In this document: positions 28,651-37,082 of the stretch, one piece after another
Layout: each line of letters opens with the position of its first letter
Position numbering within the stretch: position 1 is the first letter of the stretch
From: Sphingomonas mucosissima
Lineage (GTDB): Bacteria; Pseudomonadota; Alphaproteobacteria; Sphingomonadales; Sphingomonadaceae
Direction of reading: 5' to 3'
Assembly (NCBI RefSeq): GCF_002197665.1
Contig: NZ_NBBJ01000001.1
Coordinates: 496,001 to 560,000 of the forward strand
DNA length: 64,000 nt
Position numbers and translations under genes: made by a program
Notes under the pieces: generated by a model
What the model was told of the DNA's origin: nothing
Databases searched by the model: none
The model's input: only the letters and a program-made list of their open reading frames with translations

Positions 28651-29786
28651 CGAACGCCGACAAGAAGCATGAAGAGTCGCTGATCGAGCGCGCAGCACGC
28701 GTTTACGACTTCGGGGCGCACCTTCGCCGACGCGAAGGGTTCCCTCCGCCAGGAAAGGCCGCCGAAGACTTCGGTGCGTCCTCCGAGAAGAGGCGTGAGG
28801 TCGACGGCCCTGCGCTCATGCAACCGGAGGAACCCCACGCTGCGTCTTGGGGGAACCCGGCGGACATCGATAGCGATTCGGTGGAGACGGTCTCTTGGGA
28901 GCCGGCATCCCCCGACGCGGCGTTTGACTTGATTGCCGCCGCGCCCCCGGCGCCCGACGGCGCGGAAACGCTGTCGCGCGAAGCGGCGGCAACGCTGATG
29001 GCTATCCCGCCCGAGCTTCGCGCGGGGGCCGAGCCGGATGAAGAGGCGGAAATCTTTTCCGACGGCATCGGACGGATCGATCGTGCCCTGTTGGCGGAAA
29101 AGGGCATGTTGGTTCCCGGTGCGCCGGTCGGTGCACTCGCCGAAGAATTCCGGCTCGTGAAGCGGCAGCTTCTGCTGGGCGCACGCGCGCTTGCCACCGG
29201 TCCCATGGGGGAGCGCTCGCGCACCATCTTGGTCGGCTCTGCGAAGCCGGGCGAGGGCAAGACCTTCTGCTCGATCAACCTCGCAATCAGCCTGGCGGCA
29301 GAGCGCGACGTCGAGGTGCTGCTGATCGACAGCGATTTCGCAAAGCCGAACGTCATGGCGACCTTGGGGCTTGATGACTCAACCGGGCTGCTCGACATTC
29401 TGGCTGATCGTTCGCTTGATCCGGAAGAGTTCGTGGTGCGGACCGACGTGCCGCAGCTTTCGCTGCTTCCGGCGGGCAAGCGCAGTCACTCGGACACCGA
29501 ACTGCTTGCCAGCGCTCGGACCAGGCAGGTTATCGATCAATTGCTGGCGAACGATCCGCGCCGCATCATCGTGTTCGATACGCCGCCGGCGCTTGCGGCA
29601 TCGCCAGCCTCCGTGCTGGCGCTTCTTGTCGGTCAGGTGATGCTGGTGGTGCGTGCAGATCGAACGACGGAAGCCGAAGTGCGTGAGGCGGTAAACCTTC
29701 TCGACGGGTGCGAGCAGATCAGCCTTGTGTTGAATTCGCGCTCCTACGAGCCGGGCGGTGGCCGGTTCGGAAGCTATTACGGGTAG
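28647..29786 (+). CDS. XrtA-associated tyrosine autokinase (BY-kinase)
   Basis: 379 residues. Walker A is GSAKPGEGKTF (about 198-207), Walker A' is LLIDSDFAKPN, Walker B IIVFDTPP: the bacterial tyrosine kinase pattern. About 150 acidic, low-complexity residues precede the kinase domain, longer than usual. The C-terminus SYEPGGGRFGSYYG holds only three Tyr, a short phosphorylation tail. It should regulate polymerisation through the Wzz-like protein, with which it overlaps (ATGA). Confidence 0.92.
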   Translation: MTNADKKHEESLIERAARVYDFGAHLRRREGFPPPGKAAEDFGASSEKRREVDGPALMQPEEPHAASWGNPADIDSDSVETVSWEPASPDAAFDLIAAAPPAPDGAETLSREAAATLMAIPPELRAGAEPDEEAEIFSDGIGRIDRALLAEKGMLVPGAPVGALAEEFRLVKRQLLLGARALATGPMGERSRTILVGSAKPGEGKTFCSINLAISLAAERDVEVLLIDSDFAKPNVMATLGLDDSTGLLDILADRSLDPEEFVVRTDVPQLSLLPAGKRSHSDTELLASARTRQVIDQLLANDPRRIIVFDTPPALAASPASVLALLVGQVMLVVRADRTTEAEVREAVNLLDGCEQISLVLNSRSYEPGGGRFGSYYG

Positions 29787-29796
29787 GAGGGGGCAC

Positions 29797-31419
29797 GTGC
29801 TGAGGTTCTCACAAAAGGCACAGGGGTGCGGCATCGCATTGGCGATGATCCTTGCCGCGACCGGCGCACAGGCGCGCGAGCGCTACGTGGCGCCGTATAT
29901 CGAACTAACCCAGGTTCTCGACGCCGACCTCACCAATGACGATGTGCTGACCTATTCGCAAATTGCCGTCGGCATCGATGCCGGCGTGAGCGGGCGGCGC
30001 TCAGAAGCCCAGATCAGCTATCGATACGAGCGCCGGATCCCCTGGAGCGATCGCGCGATCGACACAGACGTACACACCGGGCTTGCGCGCGCGTCTGTAG
30101 CGGTCGCGCCCGGCTTCTCCCTGGAAGGAGGCGCCGTGGCGACGAGGACGAGAGCCGATATCAGGGGAGCGGCGCCTGCAACCCTCGTCGGCGATGTCGA
30201 CAACATTTCCCAGGTCTACTCCCTCTACGCGGGGCCCAGCCTCGTCACTGAAGCAGGCCCGGTGCAGATCGCGGCATCGGCATTCGGCGGCTACACCAAG
30301 GTGGAGGCACCGGGCGCAACGGGCGTGGCACCGGGGCAGCCGCGGCGCGACTTCTTTGACGATTCAACAAGCGTGCTCGCACAGGCTTCGGCCGGGGTGG
30401 CGGCAGGAACGGTGCTGCCGGTCGGCGTAACGGTGAGCGGCGCGTACGACCGTGAAGAGGCCGGGCAGCTCGATCAGAAGTTCGAAGGGTATTTCGCCCG
30501 CGGCGACGTGACGCTGCCGATCAGCCGCACCGTCGCGCTGCGCGCCGGTGCTGGTTATGAAAAGATCGAGGCGTCGCAGCGTGACGCGCTGCTGGATGCC
30601 GCAGGCAATCCCGTGGTCGACGGTGATGGCCGCTTCGTCACCGACCGAGCCTCACCGCGGCGGATCGCCTACAACACCGATGGTCTGATCTATGATGCGG
30701 GCGTGATCTGGCGGCCGAGCCCGAGGTTCGAACTTCAAGCCAACGCCGGCTACCGCTATGGCGGCGAGACGTACTTCGGCTCGCTGACATGGGAGATGGC
30801 GCGGAACACGGGTCTGCAGGTCGTCGTCTATGATGGAATCGAGACGTTCGGCCGCCAGCTTCGGGATGGTCTTCGCGGACTTCCCACGGCTTTCCAGGGC
30901 ACGGCCAACCCGTTCGGACAGCAGTTCAACGGCTGCGTCTTCGGCAGCAACCCTGGCGCGAGCGGGGATGGCACAGGCGGTTGTCTGAACAACGTTTTCC
31001 AGTCGATTGCCACGGCCACGTACCGGGCGCGCGGCATCGATGCTGTTGTCTCTGCCACGCAGGGCCGCACTTCGTACGGCGCGGGCGTCGGCTATGCCAA
31101 TCGGCGCCTGAACACGCCCGATCTTGCACCGGGTACCGTTGCGCTCGCGGTGACCGACGAGAGCTATTACGCGCAGCTCTTCTGGTCACGCGCGCTGAGC
31201 CGGGCGTCGCAAGTCGATGCGAACCTGTTCGCCAATTATTACGATAGCGGCCTGCTGGCGAATGGCGGCGTATTCAACCTGGGCGCAACGGGCACCTATT
31301 CCCGTCAGTTCGGGCGTTTGGGCACCATTGCGTCGCTCGGTCTTTATACGTTCGATCAAGACGGTTTTGATAGCCAGTGGTCGGCGCAGGCGCTGCTCGG
31401 CGCCCGCTACACGTTCTAA
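29797..31419 (+). CDS. Outer-membrane beta-barrel protein of the XrtA/PEP-CTERM locus
   Basis: 540 residues. The GTG at 29797 follows AGGAGG six bases upstream and yields a signal peptide ending ATGAQA. The mature protein is a run of amphipathic strands, YVAPYIELTQVLDADLTNDD at the N-terminus and LLGARYTF at the end, typical of the TIGR03016-type barrel found in these loci. A likely role is the outer-membrane exit pore or anchor for the polysaccharide. One Cys pair (NGCVFGSN, GGCLNN) could form a disulfide in an extracellular loop. Confidence 0.9.
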   Translation: MLRFSQKAQGCGIALAMILAATGAQARERYVAPYIELTQVLDADLTNDDVLTYSQIAVGIDAGVSGRRSEAQISYRYERRIPWSDRAIDTDVHTGLARASVAVAPGFSLEGGAVATRTRADIRGAAPATLVGDVDNISQVYSLYAGPSLVTEAGPVQIAASAFGGYTKVEAPGATGVAPGQPRRDFFDDSTSVLAQASAGVAAGTVLPVGVTVSGAYDREEAGQLDQKFEGYFARGDVTLPISRTVALRAGAGYEKIEASQRDALLDAAGNPVVDGDGRFVTDRASPRRIAYNTDGLIYDAGVIWRPSPRFELQANAGYRYGGETYFGSLTWEMARNTGLQVVVYDGIETFGRQLRDGLRGLPTAFQGTANPFGQQFNGCVFGSNPGASGDGTGGCLNNVFQSIATATYRARGIDAVVSATQGRTSYGAGVGYANRRLNTPDLAPGTVALAVTDESYYAQLFWSRALSRASQVDANLFANYYDSGLLANGGVFNLGATGTYSRQFGRLGTIASLGLYTFDQDGFDSQWSAQALLGARYTF

Positions 31420-31448
31420 CCGGACAGTAATCTAAGGGATCGCCCGGC

Positions 31449-32516
31449 ATGTATGAGGAACATTTTGGCCTGACGGAGCGGCCGTTCCAGCTGACGCCCG
31501 ACCCGCGTTACTGGTTCGATTCGGCCACGCATCGGAAAGCAATGGCCTATTTGGGCTATGGTCTGGCCCAAGGTGAAGGCTTCATCGTAATCACCGGCGA
31601 CATCGGCGCCGGCAAGACGACGCTGGTCGGCCATGTGACCGCGCAAATCGACCCCGCGAACCTCAGCGTCATCACGATCGTGTCGACCGCGATTGAGGGC
31701 GACGATCTGCTGCGGGTGGTGGCGACCGGTCTCGACATCGAGCCGGCAGGACGATCGAAGGCCGAGTTGCTGACGCTTGTGGAGCGCGGGCTGCACGCGG
31801 TGGCGCGAACCGGCCGGCGCACGCTGCTGATCGTCGATGAGGCGCAGGCGTTGCCGGTATCGGCATTGGAAGAGCTTCGCATGCTCTCCAACTTCCAGGC
31901 CGGCGGACGAGCGCTGCTACAGATCTTCCTGCTCGGTCAGCCCGAATTCCGCGAGCGGCTCAACGGATCGGATCGGCTGGAGCAATTGCGCCAGCGGGTG
32001 ATCGCGATCCATCATCTCGAACCGATGGCGCCGGAAGAAGTGGCGAGCTATGTCACGCACCGCCTGAGCATCGCCGGGTGGAACGGGTCACCAAGCTTCG
32101 CGGACAATGTCTTTCCCGTGCTGCACCGGGCAAGCGGCGGCGTGCCGCGCCGATTGAACCAGCTGATGGGCCGCGTGCTGCTCCATGCCGCCATAACCGA
32201 AGCGAAAGTCATCGACGCTGCACTCGTCAATGCGGTGCGCGCCGATGCGGCCCGCGATCTGCCCAGCGCCTCCAGTGTCACGCCGGCCGTGCGTGCTGTG
32301 CCGAGCCCCGCGCCGGCTCCCGCACGTTCGGCGGAGGCAAGCTCCCTTGCGGGCACCAACCCCGAGTTGCTTCAGCGGATTGCGCGCCTGGAGCAACGCG
32401 TGGAGGAGCAGGATGCGGCGCTCCGCCGTATGCTGACCTTGCTGGTGGACTGGGTCGAGAGCGACACCCCCGCGCCCCGCGGCGCGCTGGAAGCGGTGCG
32501 CGGCGCGGCGGCATGA
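31449..32516 (+). CDS. XrtA-associated AAA ATPase (ExeA-like)
   Basis: 355 residues. Family hallmarks: MYEEHFGLTERPFQLTPDPR at the N-terminus, Walker A GDIGAGKTT (50-58), Walker B LLIVDEAQ (127-133). The last 100 residues are Ala/Pro-rich with a short coiled coil. This TIGR03015-type ATPase is a steady member of PEP-CTERM polysaccharide loci; its exact role is unknown, possibly assembling or regulating the export machinery. The deacetylase gene begins one base after its stop codon. Confidence 0.92.
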   Translation: MYEEHFGLTERPFQLTPDPRYWFDSATHRKAMAYLGYGLAQGEGFIVITGDIGAGKTTLVGHVTAQIDPANLSVITIVSTAIEGDDLLRVVATGLDIEPAGRSKAELLTLVERGLHAVARTGRRTLLIVDEAQALPVSALEELRMLSNFQAGGRALLQIFLLGQPEFRERLNGSDRLEQLRQRVIAIHHLEPMAPEEVASYVTHRLSIAGWNGSPSFADNVFPVLHRASGGVPRRLNQLMGRVLLHAAITEAKVIDAALVNAVRADAARDLPSASSVTPAVRAVPSPAPAPARSAEASSLAGTNPELLQRIARLEQRVEEQDAALRRMLTLLVDWVESDTPAPRGALEAVRGAAA

Positions 32517-32517
32517 G

Positions 32518-33393
32518 ATGACCAGTTCCGCGAGACGCGGTGCCCCTCAGACCGAGGCCATCGTAAACGGCATGTCGGTTGACGTTGAGGAATGGTTTCA
32601 GGTCGGGGCTTTCGAAAACACGATCGCCAAGAGCGATTGGGACGATCTGCAAAGCCGCGTCGTCGGCAACACCAGCGCGGTACTGGACCTGTTCGCCGAG
32701 TGCGGCGTGCGCGCGACCTTTTTCACGCTTGGCTGGGTGGCGGCGCGCCATCCCGCGCTGATCCGCCGTATCGTTGACGATGGGCATGAAATCGCGAGCC
32801 ACGGGTGGGATCACCGGCGCGTCTTCACCATGGAACCGGAACAGTTTCGCGCCGATATCGGCCGCGCACGTGCGGCGCTGGAGGATGCGGGCGGCACTAC
32901 CGTCACGGGCTATCGCGCGCCGAGCTTTTCCATCGATGCGCGCACACCATGGGCGCACACGATATTGGCGGAGGAAGGCTACACCTATTCGTCCAGCGTG
33001 GCGCCGGTCGCGCACGATCACTACGGCTGGCGCGACAGCCCTCGATTTGCCTGGCGACCCTTGTCCGACAGCAAACTGATCGAAGTGCCGGTGTCGGTCG
33101 CGGAGCTTGCCGGACGGCGCATGGCGGTGGGTGGCGGGTTCTTTCGACTGTTGCCGGCTGCCCTGACCGATCTGGCGGTGCGCCAGGCCAATCGTGGCGG
33201 CCACGCCGGCATGTTCTATTTCCACCCGTGGGAAGTGGACACGGGGCAGCCGCGCGTCGCTCATGCCCCGCTGCGTTCCCGCGTGCGGCACTATAGCCGG
33301 ATCGGCGCGATGAAGGGGAAGCTGCGCGGCCTGCTGAAGCGGCACGCCTGGGGGCGGGTGGATGATGTGGTGGCGGGGGAGCAGGAGCGTTGA
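32518..33393 (+). CDS. Polysaccharide deacetylase, XrtA locus
   Basis: 291 residues of the NodB-homology fold. Metal ligands appear as the Asp in MSVDVEEWF and the HxxxH-like SHGWDHRR; TGYRAPSFSI and FYFHPWEVD supply the remaining motifs. No signal peptide is seen, as is usual for the TIGR03006-type enzyme of these loci. It should remove N-acetyl groups from a precursor or nascent polysaccharide. Between the ATPase (1-bp gap) and the FemAB gene (TTGA overlap). Confidence 0.93.
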   Translation: MTSSARRGAPQTEAIVNGMSVDVEEWFQVGAFENTIAKSDWDDLQSRVVGNTSAVLDLFAECGVRATFFTLGWVAARHPALIRRIVDDGHEIASHGWDHRRVFTMEPEQFRADIGRARAALEDAGGTTVTGYRAPSFSIDARTPWAHTILAEEGYTYSSSVAPVAHDHYGWRDSPRFAWRPLSDSKLIEVPVSVAELAGRRMAVGGGFFRLLPAALTDLAVRQANRGGHAGMFYFHPWEVDTGQPRVAHAPLRSRVRHYSRIGAMKGKLRGLLKRHAWGRVDDVVAGEQER

Positions 33394-34412
33394 GCGCATC
33401 CGCTGCGCCGCGCGGCAATGTGGTCGTCCGTGAAGCTCACGAGGAGGATGGGCGGATAGACGCCTTTGTGTCGCGCCATCCGGATGCGACGCCGTTTCAC
33501 CTGACGGCTTGGACCCGGGCGGTTGAGCGGGGCTGCGGGCAGCACGCGCGCTTTATGATCGCCGAACGTGATGGTGAGATCGTCGGTTATCTGCCGCTGA
33601 CGCACGTGCGTTCAAGGCTGTTTGGCGAAGCGCTGGTGTCGTGCGGCTTTGCGGTGGGCGGCGGTGTGCTTGGTGAGGGCGTGGAACCGCTTGCCGCAGC
33701 GGCGCGCGCGATCGGCTGTCCGACGGTGGAGCTACGCGGTGGACCGTTGCCGGCCGAATGGCCGTGCGACGAAGACACCTATATTGGCTTCGTTCGACCG
33801 CTGGCGAAGGATGACGATGCGGAGTTGCTCGCCATTCCGCGCAAGCAGCGGGCAGAGGTGCGCAAGGCGCTTGCGAGCAACCTGGAGGTGGTGACTGGCG
33901 GGCTCACGCTCGCCGATGAGCATTACCGTATCTATGCAGAATCGGTGCGGAACCTGGGTACGCCGGTCTTCCCGCGTGCGCTGTTCAGGGCGGCGCTGGA
34001 AACCATGGACGCCGACATCCTGACCGTGCGGCATGATGGGCGGGCGGTCGCGAGTGTGCTGAGCCTGTACTTGAATGGCACGGTGTATCCCTATTGGGGC
34101 GGCGGCACGGAAGCGGCGCGCGGGCTGCGAGCGAACGATCGGATGTACTTTGCGCTGATGGCGCATGCGCGCGCGCGCGGCTGCACGCATTTCGATTTCG
34201 GACGCTCCAAGGCGGGCACCGGGGCGGCGGCGTTTAAAAAGAACTGGGGCTTTCCGGGCATGCCGCTGCGCTATGCCAAATGGTCCAGCGGACCTGCGCG
34301 CGAGGTGAATCCGCTTAACCCGAAATACGCGCTGATGGTGCGGACCTGGAAGAAGCTGCCGTTGCCGGTGGCCAGCCTGTTGGGGCCTTGGATCAGCCGG
34401 GGGCTGGGCTGA
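33390..34412 (+). CDS. FemAB-like transferase, XrtA/PEP-CTERM locus
   Basis: 340 residues with two GNAT-like folds as in FemAB peptidyl/acyl transferases: an N-terminal HLTAWTRAVERGCG, IVGYLPLTHVRSRLFG, and a C-terminal HFDFGRSKAGTGAAAFKKNW motif. In this locus it may transfer an acyl or aminoacyl group to the polysaccharide, which would link it to the ACP, ligase and decarboxylase upstream; that link is inference. The TTG start overlaps the deacetylase stop. Confidence 0.9.
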   Translation: MSASAAPRGNVVVREAHEEDGRIDAFVSRHPDATPFHLTAWTRAVERGCGQHARFMIAERDGEIVGYLPLTHVRSRLFGEALVSCGFAVGGGVLGEGVEPLAAAARAIGCPTVELRGGPLPAEWPCDEDTYIGFVRPLAKDDDAELLAIPRKQRAEVRKALASNLEVVTGGLTLADEHYRIYAESVRNLGTPVFPRALFRAALETMDADILTVRHDGRAVASVLSLYLNGTVYPYWGGGTEAARGLRANDRMYFALMAHARARGCTHFDFGRSKAGTGAAAFKKNWGFPGMPLRYAKWSSGPAREVNPLNPKYALMVRTWKKLPLPVASLLGPWISRGLG

Positions 34413-34413
34413 G

Positions 34414-35565
34414 GTGGACATCCTGTTTCTGGCGCACCGGGCGCCTTTTCCGCCCGATCGCGGGGACCGGATCCGCAGCTTCAACATCCTGAAATATCTG
34501 TCCCAGCGCGCGCGCGTTCACTTGGTCGCTTTCGTCGACGACGATGCGGTCATCACGGACGAGCATCGCGCCCTGGTGGACGAATGTGTGCTGATCCGCC
34601 GCACTAAGTCTCAACTGCGCGCTGTTGCGGAGGCGCTTGCGAAGCAACGGCCCGTGTCGCTGACGGCCTTTGCGGATCGGGAGTTCGGGCGAGCGGTGAA
34701 GGATATCGTCGCGCGGCGCCGGATCGACGCGGTTTACGCCTTTTCTGGGCAGATGGCGCAATATATCCCTGACGCGGGGCCTATTGCGATCATGGACTTC
34801 GTCGACCTGGATTCAGCCAAATTCGCCGCCTACGCCCAGGACGCGCGTGCGCCGATGCGCTGGATGATGCGGCGGGAAGCGCGGCTGCTTGCGCGCTACG
34901 AGCAAGCGGTGGCGGCACGGGTGTCGGCCTCCTTGTTCGTCAGCGCGGCGGAGGCGGCGCTGTTGCCGGGAAGCCGCGCTCTCGAGAATGGCATCGACAC
35001 TGTGTTCTACGATCCGGCGCTTGCCGTGCCCGTTGCGAGCCGGCATCCGCTGATCGTTTTTACAGGGCAAATGGATTACCGCCCGAACGTGGATGCCGTT
35101 TCGTGGTTTGCCCGATCTGTGCTGCCGCTGATCCCCGATGCGCGTTTCGCGATCGTAGGACGGGCGCCAACGGCGGCGGTACGCGCGCTGGCGGCAGCGA
35201 ACGTGACGGTCACTGGCGAGGTCGCCGACGTTCGCGGGTGGCTTGCGGCAGCCGACGTCGTGGTTGCACCGCTGCAGCTTGCCCGCGGCGTGCAGAACAA
35301 GGTGTTGGAAGCAATGGCCATGGCGCGTCCCGTGGTGGCAAGCGCGGGCGCAGCCGAAGGCGTCGACCATGCTGGCACGATCCACATCGCGTCGGATGCG
35401 CGCGACTATGCCGATCGCGTCACCGCCTTGATCCGGGACCCGTCAGGCGCAGCGGCGCTGGGCAGAGCGGCGCGCGAACAGGTGATTGCGCGCTACGGCT
35501 GGGAAGCGCGGCTGGCGCCGCTCAATGACCTTCTTGGTCTCGCCGGCGCCGGGCGGGTCGGGTGA
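34414..35565 (+). CDS. Glycosyltransferase, XrtA locus (GT4-like)
   Basis: 383 residues of GT-B fold. N-terminal FLAHRAPFPPDRGDRIRS and C-terminal FTGQMDYRPNVDAV, LARGVQNKVLEAMAMARPVV (nucleotide-sugar site with the conserved Glu) match the TIGR03087-type enzyme of PEP-CTERM loci. It should add one sugar to the repeat unit. GTG start one base after the FemAB stop; its own stop overlaps the xrtA GTG start. Confidence 0.93.
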   Translation: MDILFLAHRAPFPPDRGDRIRSFNILKYLSQRARVHLVAFVDDDAVITDEHRALVDECVLIRRTKSQLRAVAEALAKQRPVSLTAFADREFGRAVKDIVARRRIDAVYAFSGQMAQYIPDAGPIAIMDFVDLDSAKFAAYAQDARAPMRWMMRREARLLARYEQAVAARVSASLFVSAAEAALLPGSRALENGIDTVFYDPALAVPVASRHPLIVFTGQMDYRPNVDAVSWFARSVLPLIPDARFAIVGRAPTAAVRALAAANVTVTGEVADVRGWLAAADVVVAPLQLARGVQNKVLEAMAMARPVVASAGAAEGVDHAGTIHIASDARDYADRVTALIRDPSGAAALGRAAREQVIARYGWEARLAPLNDLLGLAGAGRVG

Positions 35566-37082
35566 GCACCGCGCTTCTCCTTCGGACCGGTGGCCTGTCG
35601 GTTGCCCGGTGGCGCGTTCACCTCGCGGCGCTGGCGTCGGCGTCACTCGCGATCCTGCTGCTGTTCCGCCACGACGTTGCCGATCTGACGCACTTGTGGT
35701 GGACCAGTACCACCTACGGACACTGCCTGTTCATTCTCCCGGTCGTGGCGTGGCTGATATGGATCCGGCGGCATGAACTCGCGGGGCTGACACCTGCCGC
35801 CTGGTGGCCCGGCCTCGTTGTCGTGGCGGCGGGCTGTTTCGGCTGGCTGCTGGGCGAAGCAGCGGGCGTGGCCGGCGCGCGGCATTTCGGTGTCGTGATC
35901 GCGATGCAGGGCGCCGTGGTGACGATCCTGGGGCCGCACGTCGCGCGCGCGCTCCTTTTTCCGCTTTGCTACGCGTTCTTTGCCGTCCCGTTCGGCGAGT
36001 GGCTGGAGCCGCCGCTGCAGCAAATCACGGTCTCGATCGTGATGCCGCTGCTCCATCTGGCGGGCGTGCCCGCCGCGGTGGAGGGGGTGCTGATCCACGC
36101 GGGGCCGTATTATTTCGAGGTGGCCGAAGCCTGCTCCGGCTCCAAGTTCGTGCTCTCGATGGTCGCCTTCGCCGCGTTGGTGGCAAATACGTGTTTTCGC
36201 TCCTGGAGGCGGCGCGCGGCGTTCATGGCGGTAGCGCTGATCGTGCCGATCCTAGCGAACGGCGTGCGCGCCTTCGGCACCATCCTGGCGGCGCAGTTTG
36301 TCGGCCTGGAGGCCGCAACCGGCTTCGATCACATCGTCTATGGTTGGCTGTTCTTCGCGGTGGTGATGGGGGCGGTGATGGCCGGTGGGTGGCGTTGGTT
36401 CGACCGCGCGCCGGATGAGCCTGCCTTCGACCCCGCAGCATTGGCGCCGCCCCGGCGACACCGGATCGGCGCCTTGTCGGCCGCGCTGCTCGTCGCAAGC
36501 GGTGCCGCGTTGTTTGTTCTTTGGGCGTCGGCGATTGGTGGCCGTTCGCAACCGCTGCCCGCGCAGCTTCAATTGCCGCAGGTGTTGGGGTGGAGCCGCG
36601 CGCCGCTGAGCAACAGGGCGCCATGGGAGCCATTCTACCCCGGCGCCGATCATCGGCTGATCGGCCGCTACGTCGACGGGCGCGGCCATGCCGTTGATCT
36701 CGCGATCGCCGTGTTTGCGCGCCAAGGGGAGGGGAAGGAAGTGATCTCCTATGGCACGGGCGTGCTGCGCGAGAATGGTGGGTGGGTGCGTGTGGCGTCT
36801 CTCCCGGCGCTGGACGGCGGCTCAGCCATGCGGATCACGGCGCCGGGCCCGGTGCAGCGCGTGGTAGTGACGTGGTACCGGGTGGCTGGCGAGGTGACGA
36901 GCAGCCCACTTGTTGTGAAGCTTGCAACGCTGAAGGCGAGGCTCATCGGGGGTGAACCGGCGGCCGTCGCGGTGCACCTTTCGGCCGAGGACGGGAACGG
37001 ACAGGATGCAACAGCGGCCGTTTCGCGGTTCCGGTCGGCCTTGGGCTCTATTGATCGCGCGACCGCCGAGGTGATGCACTGA
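35562..37082 (+). CDS. xrtA: Exosortase A fused to an EpsI domain
   Basis: 506 residues. The first 285 form the polytopic exosortase with its catalytic set Cys191 (EACSGSK), Arg236 (NGVRAFG) and His257 (FDHIVYG). After a linker and one more membrane helix (about 307-325), residues 330-506 match the EpsI/DUF3485 domain (RAPLSNRAPWEPFYPGADH, VVVTWYRVAG). The exosortase should cleave PEP-CTERM signals of exported proteins. GTG start overlapping the glycosyltransferase stop (GTGA). Confidence 0.93.
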   Translation: MSTALLLRTGGLSVARWRVHLAALASASLAILLLFRHDVADLTHLWWTSTTYGHCLFILPVVAWLIWIRRHELAGLTPAAWWPGLVVVAAGCFGWLLGEAAGVAGARHFGVVIAMQGAVVTILGPHVARALLFPLCYAFFAVPFGEWLEPPLQQITVSIVMPLLHLAGVPAAVEGVLIHAGPYYFEVAEACSGSKFVLSMVAFAALVANTCFRSWRRRAAFMAVALIVPILANGVRAFGTILAAQFVGLEAATGFDHIVYGWLFFAVVMGAVMAGGWRWFDRAPDEPAFDPAALAPPRRHRIGALSAALLVASGAALFVLWASAIGGRSQPLPAQLQLPQVLGWSRAPLSNRAPWEPFYPGADHRLIGRYVDGRGHAVDLAIAVFARQGEGKEVISYGTGVLRENGGWVRVASLPALDGGSAMRITAPGPVQRVVVTWYRVAGEVTSSPLVVKLATLKARLIGGEPAAVAVHLSAEDGNGQDATAAVSRFRSALGSIDRATAEVMH

